Both the position numbers and the translations under genes were made by a program. The notes under the pieces are model-generated. The model had not been told where the DNA came from. It ran no database searches and saw nothing but the letters and a program-made list of their open reading frames with translations. From Brevundimonas sp. Root1279 (GTDB taxonomy: Bacteria > Pseudomonadota > Alphaproteobacteria > Caulobacterales > Caulobacteraceae): DNA of 64,000 bases. Below, piece after piece: positions 45,546 to 52,846 of this stretch. Each line of letters starts with the position of its first letter. The stretch's first letter is position 1. Location of the stretch: the NCBI RefSeq assembly GCF_001425945.1, contig NZ_LMEB01000008.1:1-64000 (forward strand), given 5' to 3'.

Positions 45546-46772
45546 ATGCCCCTGATCCCCGGATTTCAACTCCTCTTCACAGTGCTGGCGCTTGCGATCC
45601 TCGGCGCCGCGGCTTGGCTGCTGGGCGACTGGTATTTCGGGCAGTGGGTTCGAGTCGACGGCGACCTCGTCCATGTGCGGGAGGCCTGGCGGCTCTGGCT
45701 CGGCCTCGGGCTACTGGCCTGGTCCTTCCTCGGGCGGCCCGTCGTCCTGGCGCTCGTCGCCCGGCGGGACGTCGTTCCGCGCCGCGCCACGCGGCGCGCC
45801 TCACGCATGATCCAAAGCGACACCGGCTCGCGCCTGTACGTTGAGGACGACGGGGCCGTCGTCGGCGGCGGCCCAACAGCGGTTCTCACCCACGGCTGGG
45901 GTCTGGACAGCACCATCTGGAACACCACGCGGGATCGGTTAGGCGGGTCGACGAGGGTCATCGCCTGGGACCTGCCTGGCCTCGGGAAATCGAAGGGCGC
46001 AGGCCTCGCTCAGGTTCGCCTGGAGACGATGGCCGCCGACCTTCGCGCCGTCATCGAACGGGTGGGAGAACCGGTCGTCCTGGTCGGCCACAGCATCGGG
46101 GGGATGACCATCCAGACCCTGGCGCGGGACCATCCGGCTTTGTTCGGGTCCAAGGTGAAGGGCGTCCTGCTCTTCAACACCACCTGGACCAACCCGCTTC
46201 AAACGATGATCCTGTCGCCGCTGGCCAAGACTCTGCGCCGGCCCGTCATCGAACCCATGCTGCACCTCGCCATCTGGCTCGAGCCGCTGGTTTGGCTGTC
46301 CATGTGGCAGAGCTATCTGAGCGGCTCCGCCCACCTCGCCAACCGGCTGGGCTTCGGCGCGTCGGTCACCCGCAGCCAGCTGGAGCACACCACCCTGTTG
46401 TCGACCCGTAACCGACCCGCCGTCATGGCGAGAGGCAATCTGGCGATGTTCAACTGGGACGCCAAGGACGCCCTGAAGAACGTCCCCTGCCCCGTGGAAG
46501 TCGTGGCGGGCGGGATCGATATCCTCACCCTGCCCCACGCGGGGAAGGCGATCGCGGAGTCCGCCGGCGCCCGCCTGCACCTGGAGCCCGGCGCGAACCA
46601 CATGGGGTTCCTCGAACAGGGCGAGGCCTACACAGCCATCCTCTCCGCCTTCCTGGCGAAGATCCAGCCCCCTTCGGCCCGGGCGGTGCCGCCTACCGCC
46701 GGGCTCAAGGTTCCCAACGCTGAAGAGGCCCCAGAGCCGGCAGACGGCTGGGTGCCGCGAGTCGCGACATGA
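45546..46772 (+). CDS. Membrane-anchored alpha/beta hydrolase
   Basis: 408 residues. Two N-terminal hydrophobic segments (LLFTVLALAILGAAAWLLGDWY and LWLGLGLLAWSFLGRPVVLALV) are followed by a hydrolase domain (about 95-380) with oxyanion HGWGLDSTIW, nucleophile elbow GHSIGG and the late His in ANHMGFLEQGE. Substrate unknown. It is stress-promoter-driven, and its stop overlaps the start of the DUF3606 gene (ATGA at 46769), which suggests translational coupling if that ATG is used. Confidence 0.85.
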   Translation: MPLIPGFQLLFTVLALAILGAAAWLLGDWYFGQWVRVDGDLVHVREAWRLWLGLGLLAWSFLGRPVVLALVARRDVVPRRATRRASRMIQSDTGSRLYVEDDGAVVGGGPTAVLTHGWGLDSTIWNTTRDRLGGSTRVIAWDLPGLGKSKGAGLAQVRLETMAADLRAVIERVGEPVVLVGHSIGGMTIQTLARDHPALFGSKVKGVLLFNTTWTNPLQTMILSPLAKTLRRPVIEPMLHLAIWLEPLVWLSMWQSYLSGSAHLANRLGFGASVTRSQLEHTTLLSTRNRPAVMARGNLAMFNWDAKDALKNVPCPVEVVAGGIDILTLPHAGKAIAESAGARLHLEPGANHMGFLEQGEAYTAILSAFLAKIQPPSARAVPPTAGLKVPNAEEAPEPADGWVPRVAT

Positions 46773-47020
46773 TTCCCCCTGAAACCCCCCGACAAGCGGC
46801 CTACGCCCTTGCAGGGATCTATCTGTACGGAGAGCAGACGATGAGTGACGACAAATCCAATGCCGGCGGCCAGGACCGCAAGCGCATCAGCCTGTCGGAG
46901 GACTATGAGGTCCGGGACTGGGCCGAGAAGTTCGGCGTGTCCGAGCAGCAATTGCGCGACGCGGTCGGCCGCGTCGGCGACCAGGCCGAGGACGTGGAGC
47001 GGGCGCTCCGCGGCTCCTAG
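46769..47020 (+). CDS. DUF3606 protein (copy 1)
   Basis: 83 residues from the ATG at 46769, which overlaps the hydrolase stop, or 59 residues from the ATG at 46841 (GGAGAGC RBS). The DUF3606 core is DRKRISLSEDYEVRDWAEKFGVSEQQLRDAVGRVGDQAEDVERAL. The 24 upstream codons are conserved in the paralogue at 58750-59007, with mostly third-position differences in YALAGIYLYG, so I prefer the longer form. Its stop TAG shares a CTAG with the stop of the convergent gene at 47017. Function of the domain is unknown. Many members accumulate under stress. Confidence 0.8.
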   Translation: MIPPETPRQAAYALAGIYLYGEQTMSDDKSNAGGQDRKRISLSEDYEVRDWAEKFGVSEQQLRDAVGRVGDQAEDVERALRGS

Positions 47021-47226
47021 GGCGCGGCGGAAGGGGCTCGACCGTCGGCCTCTGGCCCGGTCGAGCCGCCAGCCTCTGTCTCATGCTCGATCCGACCCTG
47101 CTCGACCTCGGTACGCGAGAAGACTTCCTCCTGACCGTCTTCGAGGATTTCGTCTTCGGGTCCGCCGAGCCCGCCCTGTATGAGGCCGGACGTCGGGTCG
47201 ACGGGAGACTTCGGGTGGGGGGTCAT
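47017..47226 (-). CDS. Small acidic hypothetical protein, stress-promoter driven
   Basis: 69 residues: MTPHPKSPVDPTSGLIQGGLGGPEDEILEDGQEEVFSRTEVEQGR, then an acidic, probably disordered tail. No family is recognised, but composition is protein-like and the start is preceded by an exact EcfG-type promoter. The GTT lies only eight bases before the ATG, so the message is likely leaderless. The 3' end overlaps the DUF3606 stop convergently. Confidence 0.6.
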   Translation of the reverse strand: MTPHPKSPVDPTSGLIQGGLGGPEDEILEDGQEEVFSRTEVEQGRIEHETEAGGSTGPEADGRAPSAAP

Positions 47227-47234
47227 GCCATAGC

Positions 47235-47259
47235 AACCACCCGCGCGGACCCCGGTTCC
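47235..47259 (-). promoter_or_regulatory. EcfG-type promoter, minus arm of a divergent pair
   Basis: GGAACC, 16 bases, GTT on the minus strand, then eight bases to the ATG at 47226. Its -35 shares the near-palindrome GGTTCCGAACC (47254-47264) with the plus-strand promoter. Confidence 0.75.
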
Positions 47260-47283
47260 GAACCGCAGCCCGCCTGCGACGTT
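47259..47283 (+). promoter_or_regulatory. EcfG-like promoter, plus arm of a divergent pair
   Basis: CGAAC, 17 bases, GTT, then eight bases to the ATG at 47292. One mismatch in the -35 (C for the first G). The spacing mirrors the minus-strand promoter exactly. Confidence 0.55.
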
Positions 47284-47291
47284 GGCAGCGC

Positions 47292-47867
47292 ATGATGCCG
47301 CCAGACTATTTCAATCGCTCAGCCGAAACCGTCGCGGCCGATCTGATCGGGGCCTTGCTGATGGTCGATGGCGTCGGCGGGCGGATCGTCGAGACGGAAG
47401 CCTACGACCTGGAGGATCCCGCTTCACACAGCTTCCGCGGTCCGACGGCCCGGAACGCCCCGATGTTCGGGCCGCCCGGACGCGCTTACGTCTACCGGAT
47501 CTACGGCATGCACTGGTGCTTCAATGTCGTCTGCGACGGGGCGCGACCGGGCAGCGCCGTACTGATCCGGGCGCTCGAACCGACGGCCGGGCTGAAGGCC
47601 ATGCAGGCTCGGCGCGGCGTCGCCAGGGTGCAGGACCTGTGCTCGGGGCCCGGCAAGCTGTGCCAGGCCCTCGGGATCGACGCCCGGCTGAACGGGGCCG
47701 ATCTGCGTTCGCCGCCCTTCGGGATGCAGATTTCGGCAAGTAACGTCAGCGTCTCTCGCGGCGTGCGGATCGGAATCCGCCATGGGCAGGACACGCCGTG
47801 GCGGTTCGCGCTGGCCGGATCGGCCTTCCTGAGCCGGCCGATGCCCGCAGCGGCGGCCAACGCATGA
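47292..47867 (+). CDS. mpg: DNA-3-methyladenine glycosylase, Mpg/AAG family
   Basis: 191 residues. The AAG fold motifs are DLIGALLMVDGVGGRIVETEAYDLEDPASHSFRGPTARNAPMFGPPGRAYVYRIYGMHWCFNVVC, where the Glu of VETEAY activates the water and the Tyr/His pocket binds the flipped base. ALLIRALEP and the CSGPGKLCQALGI segment complete the family. It excises alkylated purines for base excision repair. The start codon is eight bases after a GTT -10 element, so translation may be leaderless. Its stop overlaps the ligase start (ATGA). Confidence 0.93.
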   Translation: MMPPDYFNRSAETVAADLIGALLMVDGVGGRIVETEAYDLEDPASHSFRGPTARNAPMFGPPGRAYVYRIYGMHWCFNVVCDGARPGSAVLIRALEPTAGLKAMQARRGVARVQDLCSGPGKLCQALGIDARLNGADLRSPPFGMQISASNVSVSRGVRIGIRHGQDTPWRFALAGSAFLSRPMPAAAANA

Positions 47868-48841
47868 ACGCCCTGCCGCGCGCCACGCCCATGGAAGCCC
47901 GGACCGCCGTCTCGCTGCCGTCTGGATCAGGCTGGTGGTACGAGCCCAAGTGGGACGGCTTCCGCTGCCTCGCCTTCAAGGGCGACGGGCGGGTGGACCT
48001 GATCGCCAAGTCGGGCAAGTCGCTGGCCCGCTTCTTCCCCGAGGTCGTCGCGATGATCGAGGCGATTCCCGCGGCGGCGTTCGGCCTCGACGGCGAGTTG
48101 TTGGCCCGGGACGGTGACGCGTTTTCCTTCGAGGCGCTGCAGGCCCGGCTTCATCCGGCGGACTCCCGCATCAGACGCCTCGCCGCGGAGTCGCCGGCCA
48201 GCCTCACCCTGTTCGACATGCTCCTGGACACCGACGGGAGCGATTTGCGGGCGGCGCCCCTCGGACACCGCCAAGCGCGTCTGGCCGCCTTCCTTGAGGT
48301 TGCGGGGGAGGCTTGCCTGACCGTCACCCCGGGCACGAACGATCGGACCCTGGCGCAATCCTGGCTCGACGGAGGCCTGCTTGAGGGCGTCGTCGCCAAG
48401 CGGTTGGACGGACCTTATGCAGAAGGCGAGCGGGCCATGGTCAAGGTGCGCCGGACGCGGACGGCGGACTGCGTCGTTGGCGGCTACCGACTGGCGAAGG
48501 ACTCGAGCGTCGTCGGATCGCTCCTGCTCGGCCTGTACGATGACGAGGGCCGGCTGAACCACGTCGGCTTCACCTCGGGTTTCGCGCGGATTGACCGCGG
48601 CGCTCTCACCGCGCAGCTGAGAGCCATGCCCGGCCTCGGCTTTACGGGCCGCTCGCCCGGCGGGCAGAGCCGCTGGGCCACCGAACGCTCCGCGGAATGG
48701 ACGCCCGTCGCGCCCGAGATGGTCGTCGAGGTTTCCTTCGACCATGTGTCCGACGGGCGCTTTCGGCACGGGACCCGCCTGCTGCGGTTCCGCCCTGACA
48801 AGGCGCCCCACCAATGCCGCATGGAGCAGCTCGACGCGTGA
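47864..48841 (+). CDS. ATP-dependent DNA ligase, LigC/LigD-type catalytic core
   Basis: 325 residues from the ATG at 47864, which overlaps the mpg stop. Nucleotidyltransferase motif I is YEPKWDGFR (Lys of KxDG forms the AMP adduct), motif III FGLDGELL, motif IV LEGVVAKR and motif V MVKVRR. The C-terminal OB fold (about 210-320) ends RHGTRLLRFRPDKAP. It lacks the polymerase and nuclease domains of LigD, so it is a stand-alone, LigC-like enzyme. Pairing with an alkyl-base glycosylase suggests sealing of repair nicks. Confidence 0.9.
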   Translation: MNALPRATPMEARTAVSLPSGSGWWYEPKWDGFRCLAFKGDGRVDLIAKSGKSLARFFPEVVAMIEAIPAAAFGLDGELLARDGDAFSFEALQARLHPADSRIRRLAAESPASLTLFDMLLDTDGSDLRAAPLGHRQARLAAFLEVAGEACLTVTPGTNDRTLAQSWLDGGLLEGVVAKRLDGPYAEGERAMVKVRRTRTADCVVGGYRLAKDSSVVGSLLLGLYDDEGRLNHVGFTSGFARIDRGALTAQLRAMPGLGFTGRSPGGQSRWATERSAEWTPVAPEMVVEVSFDHVSDGRFRHGTRLLRFRPDKAPHQCRMEQLDA

Positions 48842-48869
48842 GGGCCGCTGTGTAGCAAAGGCGACCGAC

Positions 48870-48894
48870 GCAACCGCGGTATACGCGCGCCGTT
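48870..48894 (+). promoter_or_regulatory. EcfG-like promoter of the 66-residue small gene
   Basis: GCAAC, 17 bases, GTT, then eight bases to the ATG at 48903. One mismatch in the -35 (C for G). The eight-base distance equals that at the two 47.2-kb promoters. Confidence 0.5.
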
Positions 48895-48902
48895 CAAGCG
48901 CC

Positions 48903-49103
48903 ATGCACACCACCCTCAAGGATTTCCCCCGCCCTCTGGAGCGGGCCTTCGCCCTGGCGCGGTCCGGCGAGTGCGCCACCAAGGCCGACATCGCCAAGGC
49001 GCTCCACAACGAAGGCTATCGCGGCGAGGAGCTGCGCCAGTTGCATGGCCCCTCGCTCTCTCGCCAGCTGCGCGACCTCTGCCGGGCCAATCGGCCCGCT
49101 TGA
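48903..49103 (+). CDS. Small basic protein (copy 1 of a duplicated family)
   Basis: 66 residues: PLERAFALARSGECATKADI, then AKALHNEGY...LSRQLRDLCR. It aligns without gaps over 51 residues (31 identical) with the gene at 58375-58617. A helical, HTH-like pattern (KADIAKALHNEGYRGEELRQL) is suggestive of DNA or protein binding but unproven. I do not recognise the family. The start is likely leaderless: the putative -10 GTT is eight bases before the ATG. A 45-residue membrane peptide follows with overlapping stop and start (TGATG). Confidence 0.7.
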   Translation: MHTTLKDFPRPLERAFALARSGECATKADIAKALHNEGYRGEELRQLHGPSLSRQLRDLCRANRPA

Positions 49104-49240
49104 TGCGGACGCTAACGCTGGTTTGGCTCGCGATCACAGCCATCGCGATCTGTGTCGCCATCTATCTGGCGACGGGCGGACACTTGGTGCTGCTCGCCCT
49201 GCCGCTGCTGTTCGGCCTGCCCCTGCTGCGCCGTCGCTGA
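49103..49240 (+). CDS. 45-residue membrane peptide (copy 1)
   Basis: Two short hydrophobic spans (LVWLAITAIAICVAIYLA and LVLLALPLLFGLPLL) end in RRR. It starts at the ATG at 49103, overlapping the stop of the 66-residue gene (TGATG), which supports expression by coupling. A similarly placed 46-residue membrane peptide occurs in the second copy of the module (58610-58750). Function unknown. Confidence 0.65.
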   Translation: MRTLTLVWLAITAIAICVAIYLATGGHLVLLALPLLFGLPLLRRR

Positions 49241-49246
49241 GAGCGC

Positions 49247-49510
49247 CTAACGCAACTGGCTGTCCTTGCTACCCCGGCGGTTGATCCCCGCCAGAACGAT
49301 CCGGCCATCGCGGCCCGACTGGCACTCCACGCACGTGCGGGCGCTCGGCAGGGCGCGTCGCCGCGCTTCGGGGATGACGTCGCCGCACTCGACGCAATGG
49401 CTGCTTCCCTCGCCCGTCGGCATGCGTGACCGCGCCGTCAGGACTCCGTCGACGACGGTGTCATTGATCTGATCGAGAACCGCTCCATCGCGCGTCCAGC
49501 CGCCGGCCAT
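49247..49510 (-). CDS. TraR/DksA-type zinc-finger protein
   Basis: 87 residues from the ATG at 49510 (MAGGWTRDGAVLDQINDTVV). The zinc site reads HCVECGDVIPEARRRALPSARTCVECQ (Cys39, Cys42, Cys60, Cys63), as in TraR/DksA C-terminal domains. The long coiled coil of DksA is missing, so it is a TraR-like mini protein that could enter the RNA polymerase secondary channel. It is convergent to the membrane-peptide gene, with six bases between. Confidence 0.85.
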   Translation of the reverse strand: MAGGWTRDGAVLDQINDTVVDGVLTARSRMPTGEGSSHCVECGDVIPEARRRALPSARTCVECQSGRDGRIVLAGINRRGSKDSQLR

Positions 49511-49617
49511 TTGTCTTGCATGCTCCTGTATCGGGCAGGCCCAGATAGGAAGCGGCGCGTCATTCCCAGCTTGGCCTTGACGACGACCGGGCCGGCACTG
49601 TCGCATGGCGGACTTTC

Positions 49618-49642
49618 GGAACGGCGGCGCAGGCCTCTGGTT
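49618..49642 (+). promoter_or_regulatory. EcfG-type promoter of Mn-catalase
   Basis: GGAAC, 17 bases, GTT, ending 31 bases before the ATG at 49674. Exact consensus. Confidence 0.75.
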
Positions 49643-49673
49643 GGACAGCCTCCCCCGCCTCCGGAGCCCACCC

Positions 49674-50570
49674 ATGTTCATGCATAACAAGCGCCTGATG
49701 TACACCGTGCGGGTGGCCGAGCCGAACCCCGGCCTGGCGACCCTGATGCTCGAGCAGTTCGGCGGACCCCAGGGCGAGCTGGCGGCCGCCATGCGGTATT
49801 TCACTCAGGCCCTGGGCGAGGAAGACGCCGGTCGCAAGGACATGCTGCTGGACATCGCCACCGAAGAACTGAGCCACCTTGAGATCATCGGCTCGATCGT
49901 CGCCATGCTGAACCGCGGCGCCAAGGGCAGGATCGCCGAGGCGGCGCTCGAGGAGGCGGATCTCTACCTGTCGCTGAACGACCGGGGCGAGAGCCACACG
50001 ACGTCGATCCTCTACGGGGGAGCCCCGGCGCTGGTGAACTCGGCCGGCGTGCCGTGGACGGCCGCCTACGTCGACTCCATCGGCGATCCGACCTGCGACC
50101 TGCGATCCAACATCGCCGCCGAGTCCCGGGCCAAGATCGTCTACGAGCGGCTGATCAACGTCACCGATGATCCCGGCATCAAGGACGCGCTGGGCTTCCT
50201 GATGACCCGCGAGATCGCGCACCAGAAATCCTTCGAAAAGGCGCTCTACGCGATCGAGCCCAACTTCCCGACCGGCAAGCTGCCGGGCGACCCCGAGTTC
50301 GCGGACAAGTATTTCGACATGTCCCAGGGCGACGGCAATGCGCGCGGGCCTTGGAACGAGGGCGAGCAGTGGGAGTATGTCGAAGACCGCGACGCCCAGG
50401 CGGCGGTCGACGGCGGCGACGGCGGCGCGGTGGTGAAGATGAAGCCGGCCGAGGCCAAGCCGGTCATGGCCTTCGCCGAGCGGACAGCCTCGGACCCCGC
50501 CTCCAATCCCATCACGGGCGCCGATCTCGGAGCCGGCCCCGGTGCTGGGACGATGACGGCCGTTGAATAG
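49674..50570 (+). CDS. Manganese catalase
   Basis: 298 residues from the ATG at 49674, which lies downstream of the stress promoter and has a GGAG RBS. An upstream open frame is promoter DNA. Ligands of the dimanganese site occur in two four-helix halves: EQFGGPQGELAAAMRYF and ATEELSHLEIIGSIV in the first, ESRAKIVYERLINVT and MTREIAHQKSFEKAL in the second. It converts hydrogen peroxide to water and oxygen without haem. The C-terminus is a typical GADLGAGPGAG tail. A DUF6894 gene follows 49 bases downstream. Confidence 0.95.
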   Translation: MFMHNKRLMYTVRVAEPNPGLATLMLEQFGGPQGELAAAMRYFTQALGEEDAGRKDMLLDIATEELSHLEIIGSIVAMLNRGAKGRIAEAALEEADLYLSLNDRGESHTTSILYGGAPALVNSAGVPWTAAYVDSIGDPTCDLRSNIAAESRAKIVYERLINVTDDPGIKDALGFLMTREIAHQKSFEKALYAIEPNFPTGKLPGDPEFADKYFDMSQGDGNARGPWNEGEQWEYVEDRDAQAAVDGGDGGAVVKMKPAEAKPVMAFAERTASDPASNPITGADLGAGPGAGTMTAVE

Positions 50571-50619
50571 TCCTGGGAGCGCGCCGGGCTGCTCCAGCCC
50601 GAAAGGGGAAGGCGCTGCG

Positions 50620-50895
50620 ATGCCGCGCTACTATTTCCACACCCTGAACGGCCTGCGTCATCGAGATGTCGACGGAGAGATTCTGGCCGGACCGGTCGCT
50701 GCCTGCGAGGAGGCGCGGGCCCTGTTCGCCGAGGTCCTCGGCCGGGGCGACTCCGGCTTCACGGCCGCCAACGACTTCACCGTGCTGTGCACCGACGAGG
50801 CCGGACGGCCGGTCGTCGCCTACACCGCCTCCACAGCCCCGGTCGCCCTGCTGGGCAGTCTGGTCGAACGGCTGGACAGGCCTGAAGGCGGCTAG
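50620..50895 (+). CDS. DUF6894-like small protein
   Basis: 91 residues from the ATG at 50620. MPRYYFHTLNGLRHRDVDGE followed by an Ala/Glu-rich helix fits the DUF6894 opening (PRYYFH...D.EG). It follows Mn-catalase on the same strand, probably cotranscribed, and ends four bases into the convergent gene at 50892. Function unknown. Confidence 0.75.
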   Translation: MPRYYFHTLNGLRHRDVDGEILAGPVAACEEARALFAEVLGRGDSGFTAANDFTVLCTDEAGRPVVAYTASTAPVALLGSLVERLDRPEGG

Positions 50896-51104
50896 GCGGT
50901 CGCCGACCGCAGCTGGTCCAGCGCGTCCTTCTCGAGGCGCATGACGAGGCGTGCGCCGTCCGTAACCTCGACGCGTTCGCTGTCGGGCCACTCGTCGAGG
51001 AGGTGCGCCAGATAGTGCGGCACCTCGGAATCCTGCTCGCAGGGCAGGAGGCGGAACTCGGGGACCGCGCCGGCTCCATAGAGGAAGCATAGGTAGGTGC
51101 TCAT
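50892..51104 (-). CDS. Small hypothetical protein, 70 residues
   Basis: 70 residues from the ATG at 51104 (AAGGGGCG RBS): MSTYLCFLYGAGAVPEFRLL, then a C-terminal half with acidic and basic residues. No family is recognised. It shares its upstream region with the first Crp/Fnr gene, and the palindrome at 51151-51167 lies 47 bases before its start, so it may be a regulator target. The stop overlaps the DUF6894 gene by four bases. Confidence 0.6.
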   Translation of the reverse strand: MSTYLCFLYGAGAVPEFRLLPCEQDSEVPHYLAHLLDEWPDSERVEVTDGARLVMRLEKDALDQLRSATA

Positions 51105-51150
51105 ATCCGCCCCTTTCCACCCGCACAGTGCACCTTGGGATACCGCCGTC

Positions 51151-51167
51151 ATTCACATAGTTGAACG
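51151..51167. promoter_or_regulatory. Operator-like palindrome 1 (TTCA-N6-TGAA)
   Basis: ATTCACATAGTTGAACG. The core TTCA-N6-TGAA is a symmetrical Crp/Fnr-type site. The identical 17 bases recur in the reverse direction at 51946-51962. It lies between divergent genes starting at 51104 (minus) and 51221 (plus). Confidence 0.65.
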
Positions 51168-51220
51168 CCTCCGCCGCCGTGGACGTTGGACGTGGACCTG
51201 GGGTCAGACGAGGACGCGCG

Positions 51221-51940
51221 GTGGCGGAAACCCTGTTTAACAAGCTCAGCCGCAGGGACACCCTCTCGGAGGCGGAGCGCCTCGCTCTGCTCGAGGTGCT
51301 TGGCCCTGAGCGGCACGTCCCCGCCGGCGTCGACATCGTCACCGAGCATGACCGGCCAGATCACTCGATCCTTCTGATGTCGGGCTTCTGCGCGCGCTAT
51401 GTGACCCTGGAGGACGGGGGCCGGCAGATCAGCGAGCTGAACGTCTCCGGCGACTTCGTCGACCTGCACAGCTTCGTCATGAAGCAGATGGACCATGGCG
51501 TGATCACCCTGTCCGACTGCGTCATCGCGCCGGCCCCCCATGCGCGGCTGCGCGACCTGACCGAACAGCACCCGCACCTGACCCGCCTGCTGTGGCTGGA
51601 CACTGTCATCGACGCGGCGATCCACCGCCAGTGGATCACCTGCATGGGCCGGCGCACTGCGTCGTCCCACATGGCCCACCTGCTGTGCGAACTCTACAAG
51701 CGGCTGGAAGCGGTTGGGCTCGCCGGCGCGTGCGTGATGGAGCTGCCCCTGACCCAGGCCGTCCTGGGCGACGTGCTCGGCCTGTCGACGGTCCACGTCA
51801 ATCGCCTGATATCCGAGCTACGCACCCTCCAAATCCTTACGTGGTCACAGGGGCGGGTGGAGATCCTGGCCTGGGACCGCCTGGCGGAACTGGCCGAGTT
51901 CGACCCGACCTATCTCCGCCTCCAGTGCGAACCGGTTTAG
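51221..51940 (+). CDS. Crp/Fnr-family transcriptional regulator 1
   Basis: 239 residues from the GTG at 51221 (GAGGA RBS). An earlier TTG start would lie inside the palindrome. The cyclic-nucleotide-binding-like beta barrel (about 30-140) lacks the cysteines of Fnr. The helix-turn-helix LPLTQAVLGDVLGLSTVHVNRLISELRTL is near 180-210. Ligand unknown. It stands between two copies of the same palindrome and is followed by a second regulator 16 bases downstream. Auto- or cross-regulation is inferred. Confidence 0.9.
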   Translation: MAETLFNKLSRRDTLSEAERLALLEVLGPERHVPAGVDIVTEHDRPDHSILLMSGFCARYVTLEDGGRQISELNVSGDFVDLHSFVMKQMDHGVITLSDCVIAPAPHARLRDLTEQHPHLTRLLWLDTVIDAAIHRQWITCMGRRTASSHMAHLLCELYKRLEAVGLAGACVMELPLTQAVLGDVLGLSTVHVNRLISELRTLQILTWSQGRVEILAWDRLAELAEFDPTYLRLQCEPV

Positions 51941-51945
51941 GCGCC

Positions 51946-51962
51946 CGTTCAACTATGTGAAT
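51946..51962. promoter_or_regulatory. Operator-like palindrome 2 (TTCA-N6-TGAA)
   Basis: CGTTCAACTATGTGAAT, the exact reverse complement of the copy at 51151. It lies between the two regulator genes, 34 bases before the ATG at 51996. Confidence 0.65.
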
Positions 51963-51995
51963 GCGTTCGGCTTTGGGGACGCCCACAAAACCCGA

Positions 51996-52748
51996 ATGAC
52001 ACTCTCCTTCTCGACCGACGGAGGTGCTTTCCCGGGCGCCGCTCACAGGCATGACGTCGAACCTTCGGTTCTGGATGAAGGCACGCTCCGGCTCTGGCGG
52101 GCTCTGTCGCCGCTCGACATCCACGTGCGCCGCGCCCTCCTGGCGTCCGGCCGAGCTACCCACCATCGCGCGGGCGCTCCGGTCGTCGTGGAGGGTCAGG
52201 TCGCGGTCGTGATTGACGGCTGCCTCTCCGTCGATGCGGGCGACGAAGGCGTGTCGGCCGGCATTGCGGGGCCGGGGAGGCTCCTGGGATGCGGAGAAGA
52301 CCGCCTGTCCGGCGTGTGGATCAGCGACGGTGAACTCTACACGACCTCCCTGGCGCAGTGGTTGGCGCTCGGGGGCGAGGCGGGCGTCCGCCATCTCCTG
52401 GACGCTGCGAACGCGGCCCACGCCGCGCTCAGGCGTCGCGTCGCCTGCGTCGCCCGGCATCAGGCCACGGCCCGGCTCGCCGACCTCTTCCGCGCCATCG
52501 ACGAGGTGGAGGCCCCTCACCGCATTCTGCTGTCGCAAGTGAAGCTCGGAGAAATGCTCGGCCTGCGACGAACCACAGTGAACGCTTCGTCGCGGGCGCT
52601 GCAGGCCGCGGGCGCTCTAAGGACGTTGCGAGGCCAGGTTCGACTGCTCGACCCCGCCAGGCTCGACGACTTCGCCTGCGGCTGCCGGAACGCGAAAGTC
52701 CTGCCGCGGACGGACGCCCCGCTGAACGGCCCGCGGTCGGTCAGCTAG
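51996..52748 (+). CDS. Crp/Fnr-family transcriptional regulator 2
   Basis: 250 residues from the ATG at 51996. An earlier GTG at 51957 overlaps the palindrome and is less likely. The N-terminal barrel is degenerate (AGAPVVVEGQVAVVIDGCLSVDAGDEG), and the HTH is LSQVKLGEMLGLRRTTVNASSRALQAAGALR (about 185-215), with a C-terminal Cys pair in ACGCRNAK. Tandem Crp/Fnr genes with shared operators suggest a small regulatory circuit. Ligand unknown. Confidence 0.88.
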   Translation: MTLSFSTDGGAFPGAAHRHDVEPSVLDEGTLRLWRALSPLDIHVRRALLASGRATHHRAGAPVVVEGQVAVVIDGCLSVDAGDEGVSAGIAGPGRLLGCGEDRLSGVWISDGELYTTSLAQWLALGGEAGVRHLLDAANAAHAALRRRVACVARHQATARLADLFRAIDEVEAPHRILLSQVKLGEMLGLRRTTVNASSRALQAAGALRTLRGQVRLLDPARLDDFACGCRNAKVLPRTDAPLNGPRSVS

Positions 52749-52790
52749 CCAGGCGCGATTTGCCGGCCCAGCGTCCGGTTCCCGTCTCTC

Positions 52791-52815
52791 GGAACTGCCC
52801 TCGGAGGCGACGGTT
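52791..52815 (+). promoter_or_regulatory. EcfG-type promoter of the hemerythrin gene
   Basis: GGAAC, 17 bases, GTT, ending 31 bases before the ATG at 52847. Exact consensus. Confidence 0.75.
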
Positions 52816-52846
52816 ATCGCCGGACTTTTGCAGCCCGGAGCCCGCC

